Source: Bacteroidota bacterium
GTDB taxonomy: Bacteria > Bacteroidota > Bacteroidia > Chitinophagales > Chitinophagaceae
Reading direction: 5' to 3'
Length of the DNA stretch: 19,935 nucleotides
Assembly: GCA_023430465.1 (NCBI GenBank)
Contig: JAEZAM010000038.1
Span: 1 to 19,935 of the forward strand
The position numbers were made by a program, and so were the translations under genes. Shown piece after piece: positions 1 to 7,276 of this stretch. The notes under the pieces are model-generated. The model did not search any database. It was given only the letters and a program-made list of their open reading frames with translations, and was not told the origin of the DNA. The first letter of the stretch is position 1. The number at the start of each line of letters is the position of its first letter.

Positions 1-124
1 GCTGGGTACTGGATGCTGGATAGTGGATGCTGGATGCTGGGTACTGGATGCTGGATGCTGGGTACTGGATGCTGGATATTGGATACTGAATGCTGGGTAC
101 TGGATGCTGGGTACTTGATGCTGG
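1..124. repeat. Heptamer tandem array (NCTGGRT), left part of an inverted pair
   Basis: Seventeen consecutive 7-bp units run in unbroken phase over 1-119, followed by a partial unit. The commonest forms are GCTGGAT, ACTGGAT and GCTGGGT, with variants such as AGTGGAT, ATTGGAT, ACTGAAT and ACTTGAT. The variable positions are mostly the first two bases and the A/G at position 6. The array starts at the window edge, so it may extend further left. It is non-coding and ends in an A-run at 125-130. Confidence 0.9.
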
Positions 125-268
125 AAAAAACGCCAAAAATCAAAGTGCGGGATAACGAATGATCGACCTGTAGGTGTTTAGGTTTCGGACTGCTGTCAAA
201 GTTCACCAACCAACATTCCATCGGAGTGCGTGACCTTATGCCTTTTTAATTTTTGAATTTTTACTTAT
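125..268. other. Unique spacer between inverted heptamer arrays
   Basis: No gene or RNA is recognisable here. The segment starts with an A-rich run and ends with T-rich stretches (243-264). It is bounded by heptamer arrays in opposite orientation, so it occupies the centre of an inverted-repeat-like arrangement. Confidence 0.5.
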
Positions 269-316
269 ATCCAGCATCCAGCATCCTTCGACAGGCTCGG
301 GGCAAGTCCAGTATCC
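269..316. repeat. Inverted heptamer array (ATCCAGC), interrupted
   Basis: Two ATCCAGC units and a partial ATCC (269-286) are the reverse complement of the array at 1-124. After an interruption at 286-305 there is a further TCCAGTATCC (307-316), which again matches the reverse complement of the left array. The array reaches to within four bases of the stop codon of the gene ending at 320. Confidence 0.8.
286..299. repeat. CTTCGACAGGCTC repeat, single copy
   Basis: CTTCGACAGGCTCG matches 13 of 14 bases of the unit that occurs three times at 19881-19922. It lies inside the inverted heptamer array, so one repeat family appears to have landed in another. I recall this sequence as a common dispersed intergenic repeat in several phyla, which cannot be verified here. 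Confidence 0.75.
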
Positions 317-319
317 ACA

Positions 320-1330
320 TCACTCTTCCCGTTCCCGGTTCCGGTCGGATTTCTCCTTTAATTTCTTCTCATCGCGTTTGCCTCTGTTGTCGAGGATCGG
401 CTCACCGACGGGTGGCTTGCCAAGATACATGTCCATGCCCTGTGTATCGAGTTTGAAATCGAAGGCTTTGTCGACATGCAGCCACTGGCCATTTTCCCAG
501 CGGAAGGCCTCGTTGTCGCCATCAGGTACAAAGGTCCAGGGATGTTCGGGTTCGTCGGTTTCTGATACCAGGTGATCCACCAGGATCAGGTCAAGGTCAG
601 GTATATAATTTACCAGCACCCGCGCATTTTTTTTGAATTCAATGGTGAAACGCGATTCAGTTTTCTTTTTCACTGAATCTTTTGCATAGCTGAAAAACTG
701 CCCGCCAAAGCGTGGTTCATTGCGTTCATCGAACGTCAGCACTTCGATCCATTTTTTATTGCTTTGTATAGAATTGTAGTCGATCCCGAATAGCGTATAA
801 TATTTTTTGCCATTATGTTCCTTAAGGATCATGTTGTAGTACACCGCACCGATCCAGTTGCTGCGGTTCCTCACCGAGTCCTGGGCGTTCGTGGTAAATT
901 CCGATACATCACGCAGCGGAAATAGTTTCAGGGAGCCGTCACGCGTTTTCATTTGTATCGCTCCACGCTGGCGGGAGTAGTAGTCGTCAAACTGTATATT
1001 CCAGGTGAAGATGCGAAAAAGGCTATCAGGCGAATAGATTTTGGAAATGCCGTGAACGGAATCGAACGGATAGAGAAATGAATGCTTCATCTGCAGGGTT
1101 CTCACGAGCGTCCGGGTCAGGATACTGTCAGCCACCATACGGTCTTCCGGAAGCGAATCGGTGACCATGTATCGCGCGAATTCTTTCAATGAATCCTCCT
1201 TGACGCGAAACTTTTTTTTCTCGGCGGCTGATAATACCTGGGCATCAGCGTGGCCAGGCAGGAATGCAGCGGTCAGCAATAAGGAAAGTGACAGGATCAG
1301 AAATTTCACGGCGGTATGTTTATTTTTCAT
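320..1330 (-). CDS. Exported protein of unknown function, last gene of the heptose operon
   Basis: The product is 336 residues from the ATG at 1330-1328. That start was chosen over a GTG at 1411 because it begins directly with a signal peptide: MKNK, then a hydrophobic stretch at about residues 9-22, ending HADAQ. The mature part mixes alpha and beta, is rich in aromatic and charged residues (WNIQFDDYYSRQRG, WIEVLTFDERNEPRFGG) and ends in a very charged tail of about 25 residues (KRDEKKLKEKSDRNREREE). I do not recognise a named domain; it resembles conserved hypothetical exported proteins of Bacteroidota. It follows the HddC-GmhB gene by 77 bp on the same strand, so co-transcription is possible but unproven. 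The position suggests an envelope role; function is unknown. Confidence 0.8.
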   Translation of the reverse strand: MKNKHTAVKFLILSLSLLLTAAFLPGHADAQVLSAAEKKKFRVKEDSLKEFARYMVTDSLPEDRMVADSILTRTLVRTLQMKHSFLYPFDSVHGISKIYSPDSLFRIFTWNIQFDDYYSRQRGAIQMKTRDGSLKLFPLRDVSEFTTNAQDSVRNRSNWIGAVYYNMILKEHNGKKYYTLFGIDYNSIQSNKKWIEVLTFDERNEPRFGGQFFSYAKDSVKKKTESRFTIEFKKNARVLVNYIPDLDLILVDHLVSETDEPEHPWTFVPDGDNEAFRWENGQWLHVDKAFDFKLDTQGMDMYLGKPPVGEPILDNRGKRDEKKLKEKSDRNREREE

Positions 1331-1407
1331 TGATATGGTGCAAGACGCAAAATTGCGACCAATGGAAGCAAGGTAACGGCAAATCAGGCGATAAATTTTA
1401 TGATGAA

Positions 1408-2694
1408 TCACAAAGCTGCGGTAAATTCCAGCAGGTTGTTGAAGATGAGGTCAATATCAGGGTGGGGAAGCCGGATCGCCTGGTTGGTAGTGGTAAGAAA
1501 GACAGTGAACATCCCGGCGCTTCGGCCGAATTGCATGTCGCTGATATTGTTACCGATCATGATGGATTTTTTGAGATCGATTTCCGGAAAACGCGATTTG
1601 GCGGCCAGGGCCATACCGGGATTTGGCTTCCGTAGATGATCCCTGTTGTCAGTAGCGGTGGCATAATAGATATGATCCAGTTTGCCGCCGGCAGCCACAA
1701 TTTCATTCTTCATGCGATCGTGGATGGCCGTCAACGTCTCTTCTGTCATCAGTTTTTTGCCCACACCCCGCTGGTTGGTGGCCACAATGATCCTTCCGAA
1801 TTTTTCAGCGAGCTTTTGGAAAAGTGCAGGTGCGCCATGCATAAATCGAAATTCTTCTGGCGAGAAAATATAGCTGCCCGGTTTGTCCTCATTGATCACA
1901 CCGTCGCGGTCGAGGAACAGGGTCCACGTTTGATCTACCTCATCCAGGTGGAGTTTGGCCGGTACAAGGTCGGCCTGTGCTTTTTGAAAATCGGCCGGGA
2001 TGCCGATATCGATGAAGTAGCCTTCAGCGGGAAACCCCGCCAGTCTTTTTTGCGTGGCAGACGGCTCAAGGAATGCAGTCTCGAAAGAAAATTTCTCGGG
2101 AAAATCAAGCGCATCGAAAGCAGTGCGATCCAGCACATACAGTCCGCCATTGATAAGACCTTCAGCGATGAATTGCTTTTCGCGAAATCCGGTGATTCGT
2201 TTCGTCTCATCGATCTCTACACTGCCATAACGGTCGAAGGATTGCATAGGTTTCAGGGCCAGCGTGCAGACGGCTCCTGAACGCTCATGTTCCTGCTGCA
2301 GGTTTGGGATATCAACCCTGAACAGGGTATCGCCGTTTGTTACTACAACGTGTTGGGTGTGTGCATGCCGGCACGCGAGACGGATAGCTCCTCCGGTGCC
2401 GAGCGGTTCAGATTCGATCACGCACTCGTAACTAAGTGCAGGGAATTCATCATGAAGCCAGGTCTCGATGACCTCATGTTTGTAACCAAGGGAAAAGATG
2501 AAGTGGCGTATACCCTGCGACTGCAGGTAGGTAATGACATGGTAAAGGAATGGGCGACCGGCAACAGGGGCCATGCATTTGGGCAGGTCAGGAACTGCAT
2601 CGCGTAAACGGGTACCGAGACCGCCGGCGAGAATAATGGCCTCTGGTCCGTGTAACTTAAATGCATGTGGTTCGTGTTGCAGGGATGTTTCCAT
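1408..2694 (-). CDS. HddC-GmhB fusion: heptose-1-P guanylyltransferase plus heptose-1,7-bisphosphatase
   Basis: This 428-residue protein joins two steps of GDP-heptose synthesis. Residues 18-245 are a nucleotidyltransferase: the signature at 22-39 (LAGGLGTRLRD..PK), GTGGA at 99-103, and NGD at 120-122 for the metal/sugar site. Residues 257-428 are a HAD phosphatase: DRDGV at 262-266 with catalytic Asp262 and Asp264, TNQRG at 306-310, RKPNPGM at 355-361, and a final acidic motif GNNISD at 381-386. The phosphatase lacks the zinc-binding Cys/His loop of classical GmhB (only ATATDNRDH before RKPNPGM), and its last motif is GNxxxD rather than GDxxxD. The ATG at 2694 was chosen because a longer reading would overlap gmhA by about 100 bases and adds nothing conserved. 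It starts four bases after gmhA stops, so translation is probably coupled. GDP specificity is inferred from the hddA and gmhA neighbours. Confidence 0.9.
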   Translation of the reverse strand: METSLQHEPHAFKLHGPEAIILAGGLGTRLRDAVPDLPKCMAPVAGRPFLYHVITYLQSQGIRHFIFSLGYKHEVIETWLHDEFPALSYECVIESEPLGTGGAIRLACRHAHTQHVVVTNGDTLFRVDIPNLQQEHERSGAVCTLALKPMQSFDRYGSVEIDETKRITGFREKQFIAEGLINGGLYVLDRTAFDALDFPEKFSFETAFLEPSATQKRLAGFPAEGYFIDIGIPADFQKAQADLVPAKLHLDEVDQTWTLFLDRDGVINEDKPGSYIFSPEEFRFMHGAPALFQKLAEKFGRIIVATNQRGVGKKLMTEETLTAIHDRMKNEIVAAGGKLDHIYYATATDNRDHLRKPNPGMALAAKSRFPEIDLKKSIMIGNNISDMQFGRSAGMFTVFLTTTNQAIRLPHPDIDLIFNNLLEFTAAL

Positions 2695-2698
2695 GGGC

Positions 2699-3280
2699 TT
2701 AGTTATCGTTGGGGAATAGCTGTTCTTCCACCAACTGGCAAATAATGTGTCCGGCAAGAATGTGGCTCTCCTGTATCCTTGGCGTATCGGTGGATGGAAC
2801 ATTTATTAGTATATCGCTGGTTGCTTTGAGCAAACCGCCGGTCATTCCCGTTAGTCCGATCGTAGTGATGCCCAAATCGCGCGCCGTGTCAAATGCCTTG
2901 ACGATGTTGGCGGAATTGCCCGAGGTGGAGAGGCCCACCAATACATCGCCTGCCTGCCCGATGCCGTGGATCATACGTGCGTAGATCACATCATAGCTGT
3001 AATCGTTTCCAACAGCGGTGATATAAGATGTATTGCAATGTAAAGCTTCGGCGGGCAGTGCCTTGCGATCTGTATAAAATCGCCCGGAGAATTCAGCGGC
3101 GAGGTGCTGGGCATCGGCTGCGCTACCGCCATTGCCACAGAAATAAACACGTTTGCCATTTTGAAAAGCAGCGGTAATAACATCCACCGCGCCCTGGATA
3201 GCGTTGATCAGCGTTTCGTCCTGCAGCAACTGCTGCTTGGTATCGATCGATGCCTGGATGATTGATTTTATTTTTTCCAT
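2699..3280 (-). CDS. gmhA: Sedoheptulose-7-phosphate isomerase (GmhA)
   Basis: The 193 residues form a single SIS domain, the usual length for GmhA. The enzyme converts sedoheptulose-7-phosphate to D-glycero-D-manno-heptose-7-phosphate, the first committed step of heptose nucleotide synthesis. The phosphate-sugar motif CGNGGSAADAQHLAAEFSGR lies at 48-67 and includes Glu63, the counterpart of the catalytic glutamate. GLSTSGNSANIVKA lies at 116-129, and TPRIQESHILAGH at 166-178 ends in the likely catalytic His178. It sits 19 bp after hddA and four bases before the HddC-GmhB fusion, so the three genes almost certainly form one transcript. Confidence 0.94.
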   Translation of the reverse strand: MEKIKSIIQASIDTKQQLLQDETLINAIQGAVDVITAAFQNGKRVYFCGNGGSAADAQHLAAEFSGRFYTDRKALPAEALHCNTSYITAVGNDYSYDVIYARMIHGIGQAGDVLVGLSTSGNSANIVKAFDTARDLGITTIGLTGMTGGLLKATSDILINVPSTDTPRIQESHILAGHIICQLVEEQLFPNDN

Positions 3281-3299
3281 TGATATAAAGTTGGGACGA

Positions 3300-4322
3300 T
3301 CAGATCGTCCAGGTTTTTAAGCCATGCTCGGTAAACTGGTAACTGCGGTGGCGTCCGCCAAAACGTTCCAGGCTTTTCAGCACGCTGTATTTTGTATTAG
3401 CAGGACAGTAAAATATCATGAAGCCACCACCACCGGCACCGGAGATCTTGCCGCCCGTGGCGCCAGCCTCTTTGGCCGTCTCATATATCTCTTCCATCAG
3501 TGGGTTACTGATACCTTCCGCCATTTGTCGTTTTTGTTGAAATCCGAAATCAAGGATTTCGCCGATCTCATGAAGTTTTCCCTTGAGCAGCGCTTCTTTC
3601 ATGAGCCTGGCCTGTTCCTTCAGTTGGTGCATGGCCTCGATTGAGCTGTCATTTTTTTCGACGACGTTCCTGCTTTGCTTCTTGATGATCTCGGCAGATT
3701 CGCGGCTGGTGGATGTGTAATAAAGGAGTAGATTGTTTTCCAGTTCGAACAGGTATTGTTGCTTTATTCGCAATGGATTTACGATCACTTTATCATCGCC
3801 ATAAAATTCCATGAAATTCACTCCGCCAAAGGTGGCGGCATACTGATCCTGTTTACCGCCTGCCAGTCGCAGATCTTTACGTTCGATCTCGTATGCGTAG
3901 TGTGCCATGTCGTATTCACCGAGAGGGAGGCGCAGCATTTCAGCAAAAGCACCGATGATCGCTACAACGAGTGTGGAAGATGTACCCAGGCCGGAGCCGG
4001 CGGGTGCATCGACAAAGGTGGATAGCCGGAAGCCCTGTTGGCCGATGCCGTAATCACGCTGAATGCGGTTATAGACACCTTTCAATAGATCAAGTTTGCC
4101 ATCCAGTTCAATGGATTTGCTCCAGTCAAAAACCTGTTCTTCGTCGCGGTCGATTGCCCGGAAGATGATCTGGTTGCTGTCCAGCGGCTCGATCGTAGCG
4201 TTGGCATAAAGGGAAAGCGTGGTATTGAGGATTGCGCCGCCGAACATGTCACTGTAGGGGCTGACATCCGTACCGCCGCCAGCCAGGCCGATTCTTAAGG
4301 GCGCTTTGCTTCTATAGATCAT
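3300..4322 (-). CDS. hddA: D-glycero-alpha-D-manno-heptose-7-phosphate kinase (HddA), GHMP family
   Basis: The 340 residues have the three GHMP-kinase motifs: the sugar-binding N-terminus APLRIGLAGGGTDVSPY (7-23), the ATP loop APAGSGLGTSS (106-116), and the C-terminal glycine motif GGKISGAGGGGFMIF (290-304). GGKQDQYAATFGG at 155-167 is typical of the HddA and fucokinase-like branch and carries the probable catalytic Asp159. The enzyme phosphorylates heptose-7-phosphate at C1, giving the alpha-1,7-bisphosphate of the GDP-heptose branch rather than the beta form of the ADP-heptose branch. Adjacent gmhA and HddC-GmhB make heptokinase far more likely than another GHMP activity. Confidence 0.92.
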   Translation of the reverse strand: MIYRSKAPLRIGLAGGGTDVSPYSDMFGGAILNTTLSLYANATIEPLDSNQIIFRAIDRDEEQVFDWSKSIELDGKLDLLKGVYNRIQRDYGIGQQGFRLSTFVDAPAGSGLGTSSTLVVAIIGAFAEMLRLPLGEYDMAHYAYEIERKDLRLAGGKQDQYAATFGGVNFMEFYGDDKVIVNPLRIKQQYLFELENNLLLYYTSTSRESAEIIKKQSRNVVEKNDSSIEAMHQLKEQARLMKEALLKGKLHEIGEILDFGFQQKRQMAEGISNPLMEEIYETAKEAGATGGKISGAGGGGFMIFYCPANTKYSVLKSLERFGGRHRSYQFTEHGLKTWTI

Positions 4323-4379
4323 GGATTAGGTTTTAGTATTGCCCGCATGACCATGTTAAATGCAGGAACGTTGCCCGGG

Positions 4380-5510
4380 TTATGATTTATCTGCCAGTTG
4401 TAATACTGCTTTAACAATGTTCTGCCAGGAATACTTCTTTTTTTCCGTGCGAAGATGCGGAATAAAATAATTTTCACCTAATTGATAGAACCGTTCTATG
4501 GCCGCTGCGAGAGCGGGGGGATTGGGCTCTGTAACGAGTCCTACACGTTCATGAGGTACGAGTGTGGGCAGTCCTCCGACATTGGTAACAATCATTGGCT
4601 TTTCGAAATGATAGGCCAGGGGAGTTACGCCGCTCTGCGTGGCATTGCGGTAAGGCTGGATCACGGCGTCCGCAGCGGAGAGATAATATTTCACATCATC
4701 ATCCGCGATGAAGTTGGTTCGCAGGATCACGCTGTCGGCTATGCCGAGCTCATTGATCTGTTGCAGGTAAGGTTGCTGGTCTTCATAAAACTCTCCGGCC
4801 ACCAACAGTTTGATGCCGCTGTTCTTTTCCTGGAGGATCTTCATCGCTTCCAGCAGCATATCGAGTCCTTTGTATTTCCGGATAAAGCCAAAGAAAACGA
4901 TGAGTTTGCCTTCCGCAGGAATAGAAAGATGATTGCGGGCGGTTGGCTTGTCCAGTGCTTCACCAAAATTATCATAAAGAGGATGCTGTACGAGTTCGGC
5001 AGGCTTTCGTTTTTCAAAAAAACGGAGATCGGTCAGCACTTTTTCACTCATGGTGATAAAGGCGTGACAGGATTTGAGGAAGTAACGGGTGAAGGGTGTG
5101 TCGCCCGGACGTTTTTCGTGGGGGATAACGTTGTCGGCGATGCAGATGATCCGTGTGTGGTTGTTGCGTGCCACCCGCCTCAGGATCGTGCCAAGTGCAG
5201 GCCCCATAAAAGGAAGCCAGAAGCGAACGACGATGATATCGGGTTTGAGTTTTCTTAATTGTCGGCCGATACGAATCCAGTTGAGGGGATGAATGGAGTT
5301 AATGGCGGTATGGATCTGGAGGTCGGTGGGAGCGGGGTCATCGGTAAATTGGGTGCTGCCCGGAAAAAGGAAGCCGGGATATTGCAGGGAGAAGGAGTAG
5401 ATGGCACACTGGTGACCGCTGGCATTGAATTCCCGCGCCAGTCGCTGGTTGAAGGTAGCGAGGCCGCCGCGGAGCGGATGGGCAGGTCCGATGATGACGA
5501 TGGATTTCAT
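4380..5510 (-). CDS. GT4 (GT-B fold) glycosyltransferase
   Basis: The protein is 376 residues from ATG 5510, chosen because MKSIVIIGPAHPLRGGLATF is the typical GT-B N-terminus with the acceptor-side glycine loop; ten further upstream codons look non-coding. The C-terminal donor domain has FGFIRKYKGLDMLLEA (207-222), LLVAGEF (235-241) and PYRNATQSGVTPLAY (286-300), followed by NVGGLPTLV. In this last stretch the usual EX7E pair is replaced by a Gln-Ser-Gly-Val form. It lies 57 bp upstream of hddA on the same strand and is probably the first gene of the operon, so GDP-heptose is a plausible donor, but the sequence alone does not show substrate. It may act on lipopolysaccharide, capsule or another surface glycan. 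Confidence 0.85.
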   Translation of the reverse strand: MKSIVIIGPAHPLRGGLATFNQRLAREFNASGHQCAIYSFSLQYPGFLFPGSTQFTDDPAPTDLQIHTAINSIHPLNWIRIGRQLRKLKPDIIVVRFWLPFMGPALGTILRRVARNNHTRIICIADNVIPHEKRPGDTPFTRYFLKSCHAFITMSEKVLTDLRFFEKRKPAELVQHPLYDNFGEALDKPTARNHLSIPAEGKLIVFFGFIRKYKGLDMLLEAMKILQEKNSGIKLLVAGEFYEDQQPYLQQINELGIADSVILRTNFIADDDVKYYLSAADAVIQPYRNATQSGVTPLAYHFEKPMIVTNVGGLPTLVPHERVGLVTEPNPPALAAAIERFYQLGENYFIPHLRTEKKKYSWQNIVKAVLQLADKS

Positions 5511-5558
5511 GAGGGCGAAGATCGGAGCTTTTGGTTTCACGGGTTTACGAGCTTAACG

Positions 5559-5598
5559 GTTTCACGCAAAGACGCCAGGGCAACAGCCAGGAACGCCA
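5559..5598. repeat. TTTCACGCAAAG-type interspersed repeat, copy A
   Basis: Forty bases beginning GGTTTCACGCAAAG and ending GGAACGCCA recur almost identically at 7206 and 7277, in the same orientation. TACTTAGCC, also shared with copy B, follows at 5612-5620, so the related segment may span about 62 bases. A short stem (AGTAGG/CCTACT, 5598-5615) lies at its right edge. The copy sits in the region between the heptose operon start and the ATPase gene. Confidence 0.85.
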
Positions 5599-5680
5599 GT
5601 AGGTATTTGCCTACTTAGCCCCCCGAATCTTCGCGTTTCGCGTTAAACAAAAGTTCGTGACAACTTAGAAGACTTTTCAT

Positions 5681-5773
5681 TTTGGCTTAAACTCGGAAAA
5701 AACGTCCGTTTAAGCCATTTTCAATATTCAATTTGGCTAAAACTGCGTTTTTATTTAGATTTAAGCCAAATTG
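5681..5773 (+). promoter_or_regulatory. Four half-palindromes (two inverted repeats) upstream of the ATPase gene
   Basis: GGCTTAAAC (5684-5692) pairs perfectly with GTTTAAGCC (5708-5716). CAATTTGGCT (5729-5738) pairs perfectly with AGCCAAATTG (5764-5773). All four are variants of one half-site, TTTGGCTTAAA, so arms of different pairs can also pair with each other. The last arm ends five bases before the ATG at 5779. The arrangement fits a multi-site operator for a DNA-binding protein, or an mRNA structure hiding the start. Which of the two applies cannot be told from sequence. Confidence 0.65.
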
Positions 5774-5778
5774 AGTAC

Positions 5779-7206
5779 ATGAAGATCATAGGAAGGAAGC
5801 AAGAGCTAGCCATCCTGGCGGATTTGCCACATAGAAATTCATCTGCTTTCGTGGCGGTATATGGCAGAAGACGGGTTGGTAAGACGTTCCTCATTAGAAA
5901 CGCGTTCGATAACAAATTTGCCTTTCATCTGACCGGATTGGCAAATGCGAACATGGCTCAACAGCTTGCAAATTTTTCATTTGCCATAAAAAGCTATGAT
6001 GCTTCGTCGGAACTGAAGCCTGCAATAAAAACGTGGCAGGAGGCATTTGAGCAGCTAATCCAATTGCTGGAAAAGAATAAGGAGAAAAAAAAGGTTATAT
6101 TTCTGGATGAGCTTCCCTGGCTCGATACCGCTCTATCAGGTTTTGTTCCAGCATTAGAACATTTTTGGAATGCCTGGGCAAGTGCAAGGACCGATATTAT
6201 TCTCGTGGTGTGTGGTTCAGCGGCGGCCTGGATGATTAATAAGTTAATCAATAGCAGGGGAGGGTTGCACAACCGGGTCACACATCGTATAAGGCTTCAG
6301 CCTTTCACGCTGGGTGAATGCGAAGCATTTTTTAAAGCCAAAACTGCAGTTTTCGATCGTTACCAAATTGTATTGCTATACATGGCAATCGGCGGTATCC
6401 CGTTTTATCTGGATCAGGTAAATGTCACCCAAAGCGCGGATCAGAATATTGACAGACTGTGTTTCACTGCTGACGGTATATTGCGAGGTGAGTTTTATAA
6501 TTTATATCATTCTCTGTTTCAAAAGGCGGAAAGACATATTTCGGTCATCGAGGCGTTGAGCAAAAAGGCAAAGGGTCTTACCCGCGATGAACTATTAGAG
6601 GCTTCAGGAATGCCAAATGGTGGCGGTACAACCCGCATCCTTAAAGAACTGGAAGAAAGCCATTTCATCCGCAAATATGTTTCTTATGGTAATAAAGAGA
6701 AACTCAGTCTCTACCAGCTATCAGATCCATATTCTCTATTTTATCTTCGATGGATAAAGAATTCCAGCATGCTTGATGAGAATAGCTGGATCAGCCAATT
6801 GGATAGTCCACAGAAGAGGGCCTGGAGTGGCTACGCCTTTGAACAAGTTTGTCTGGAGCATATTGGGGAAATAAAAAAAGCCCTGGGTATAGCCGGAATT
6901 CAGACCAGCACGTCCGCCTGGACCAGCCGGGACAAACCTCGAGGGGCCCAAGTGGATTTGGTAATAGACCGAAGAGATAGGGTGATAAACATTTGTGAAA
7001 TGAAGTTTTCTATTCACCCTTTTACCATAACGAAAGACTATGCCACCGCTTTGGGAGAAAAAATCAGCCTATTCCGGGAGCAGACAAAAACTAACAAATC
7101 GATATATCTTACAATGATCACCACCTTTGGGTTGGTTCCCAATGCTTATGCGTCTTCGATCGTTCAAACCAGCCTTGATATGAATGTTTTGTTTGGTGAA
7201 GGATAG
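5779..7206 (+). CDS. AAA ATPase with PD-(D/E)XK-like C-terminal domain (DUF234-type family)
   Basis: The 475-residue protein starts with MKIIGRKQELAIL, typical of the predicted ATPase family COG1672. Walker A is GRRRVGKT (29-36) and Walker B is IFLDE with Asp110-Glu111. A winged-helix-like region follows the ATPase core at about 250-310 (LTRDELLEASGMPNGGGTTRILKELEES). The C-terminus has Asp393 in QVDLVID and Glu407-x-Lys409 in ICEMK, the spacing of a PD-(D/E)XK nuclease-like core. Members of this family are frequent, patchily distributed accessory genes in Bacteroidota; their function is not established, though defence or mobile-element links are often suspected. The gene stands alone, with a half-palindrome cluster at its start and copies of one repeat on both sides; the first base of copy B is the last base of its TAG stop. 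It looks more AT-rich than the flanking genes (not computed). Confidence 0.85.
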   Translation: MKIIGRKQELAILADLPHRNSSAFVAVYGRRRVGKTFLIRNAFDNKFAFHLTGLANANMAQQLANFSFAIKSYDASSELKPAIKTWQEAFEQLIQLLEKNKEKKKVIFLDELPWLDTALSGFVPALEHFWNAWASARTDIILVVCGSAAAWMINKLINSRGGLHNRVTHRIRLQPFTLGECEAFFKAKTAVFDRYQIVLLYMAIGGIPFYLDQVNVTQSADQNIDRLCFTADGILRGEFYNLYHSLFQKAERHISVIEALSKKAKGLTRDELLEASGMPNGGGTTRILKELEESHFIRKYVSYGNKEKLSLYQLSDPYSLFYLRWIKNSSMLDENSWISQLDSPQKRAWSGYAFEQVCLEHIGEIKKALGIAGIQTSTSAWTSRDKPRGAQVDLVIDRRDRVINICEMKFSIHPFTITKDYATALGEKISLFREQTKTNKSIYLTMITTFGLVPNAYASSIVQTSLDMNVLFGEG

Positions 7207-7245
7207 GTTTCACGCAAAGACACCAGGGCAACAGCCAGGAACGCA
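7206..7245. repeat. TTTCACGCAAAG-type interspersed repeat, copy B
   Basis: GGTTTCACGCAAAGACACCAGGGCAACAGCC... is nearly identical to copy A at 5559 and in the same orientation. It starts on the final base of the ATPase stop codon. The shared TACTTAGCC follows at 7263-7271. Copies A and B are therefore direct repeats bracketing the ATPase gene. Confidence 0.85.
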
Positions 7246-7276
7246 ATTTTTGCGTCTTTGTTTACTTAGCCGCGAG

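Noticed and set aside
1..124. CRISPR array
   Set aside because: The units are seven bases with no spacers, and no cas gene is present.
1331..1411. Upstream GTG start for the exported protein
   Set aside because: It would place 27 residues before a clean signal peptide, and it overlaps the HddC-GmhB stop codon.
1636..2280. Long plus-strand reading frame opposite the HddC-GmhB gene
   Set aside because: It has no recognisable motif and lies wholly opposite a strongly supported enzyme gene; it is an antisense shadow.
4482..5258. 258-codon plus-strand frame opposite the GT4 gene
   Set aside because: The translation has no domain or signal features, and the minus-strand glycosyltransferase is convincing over the same bases.
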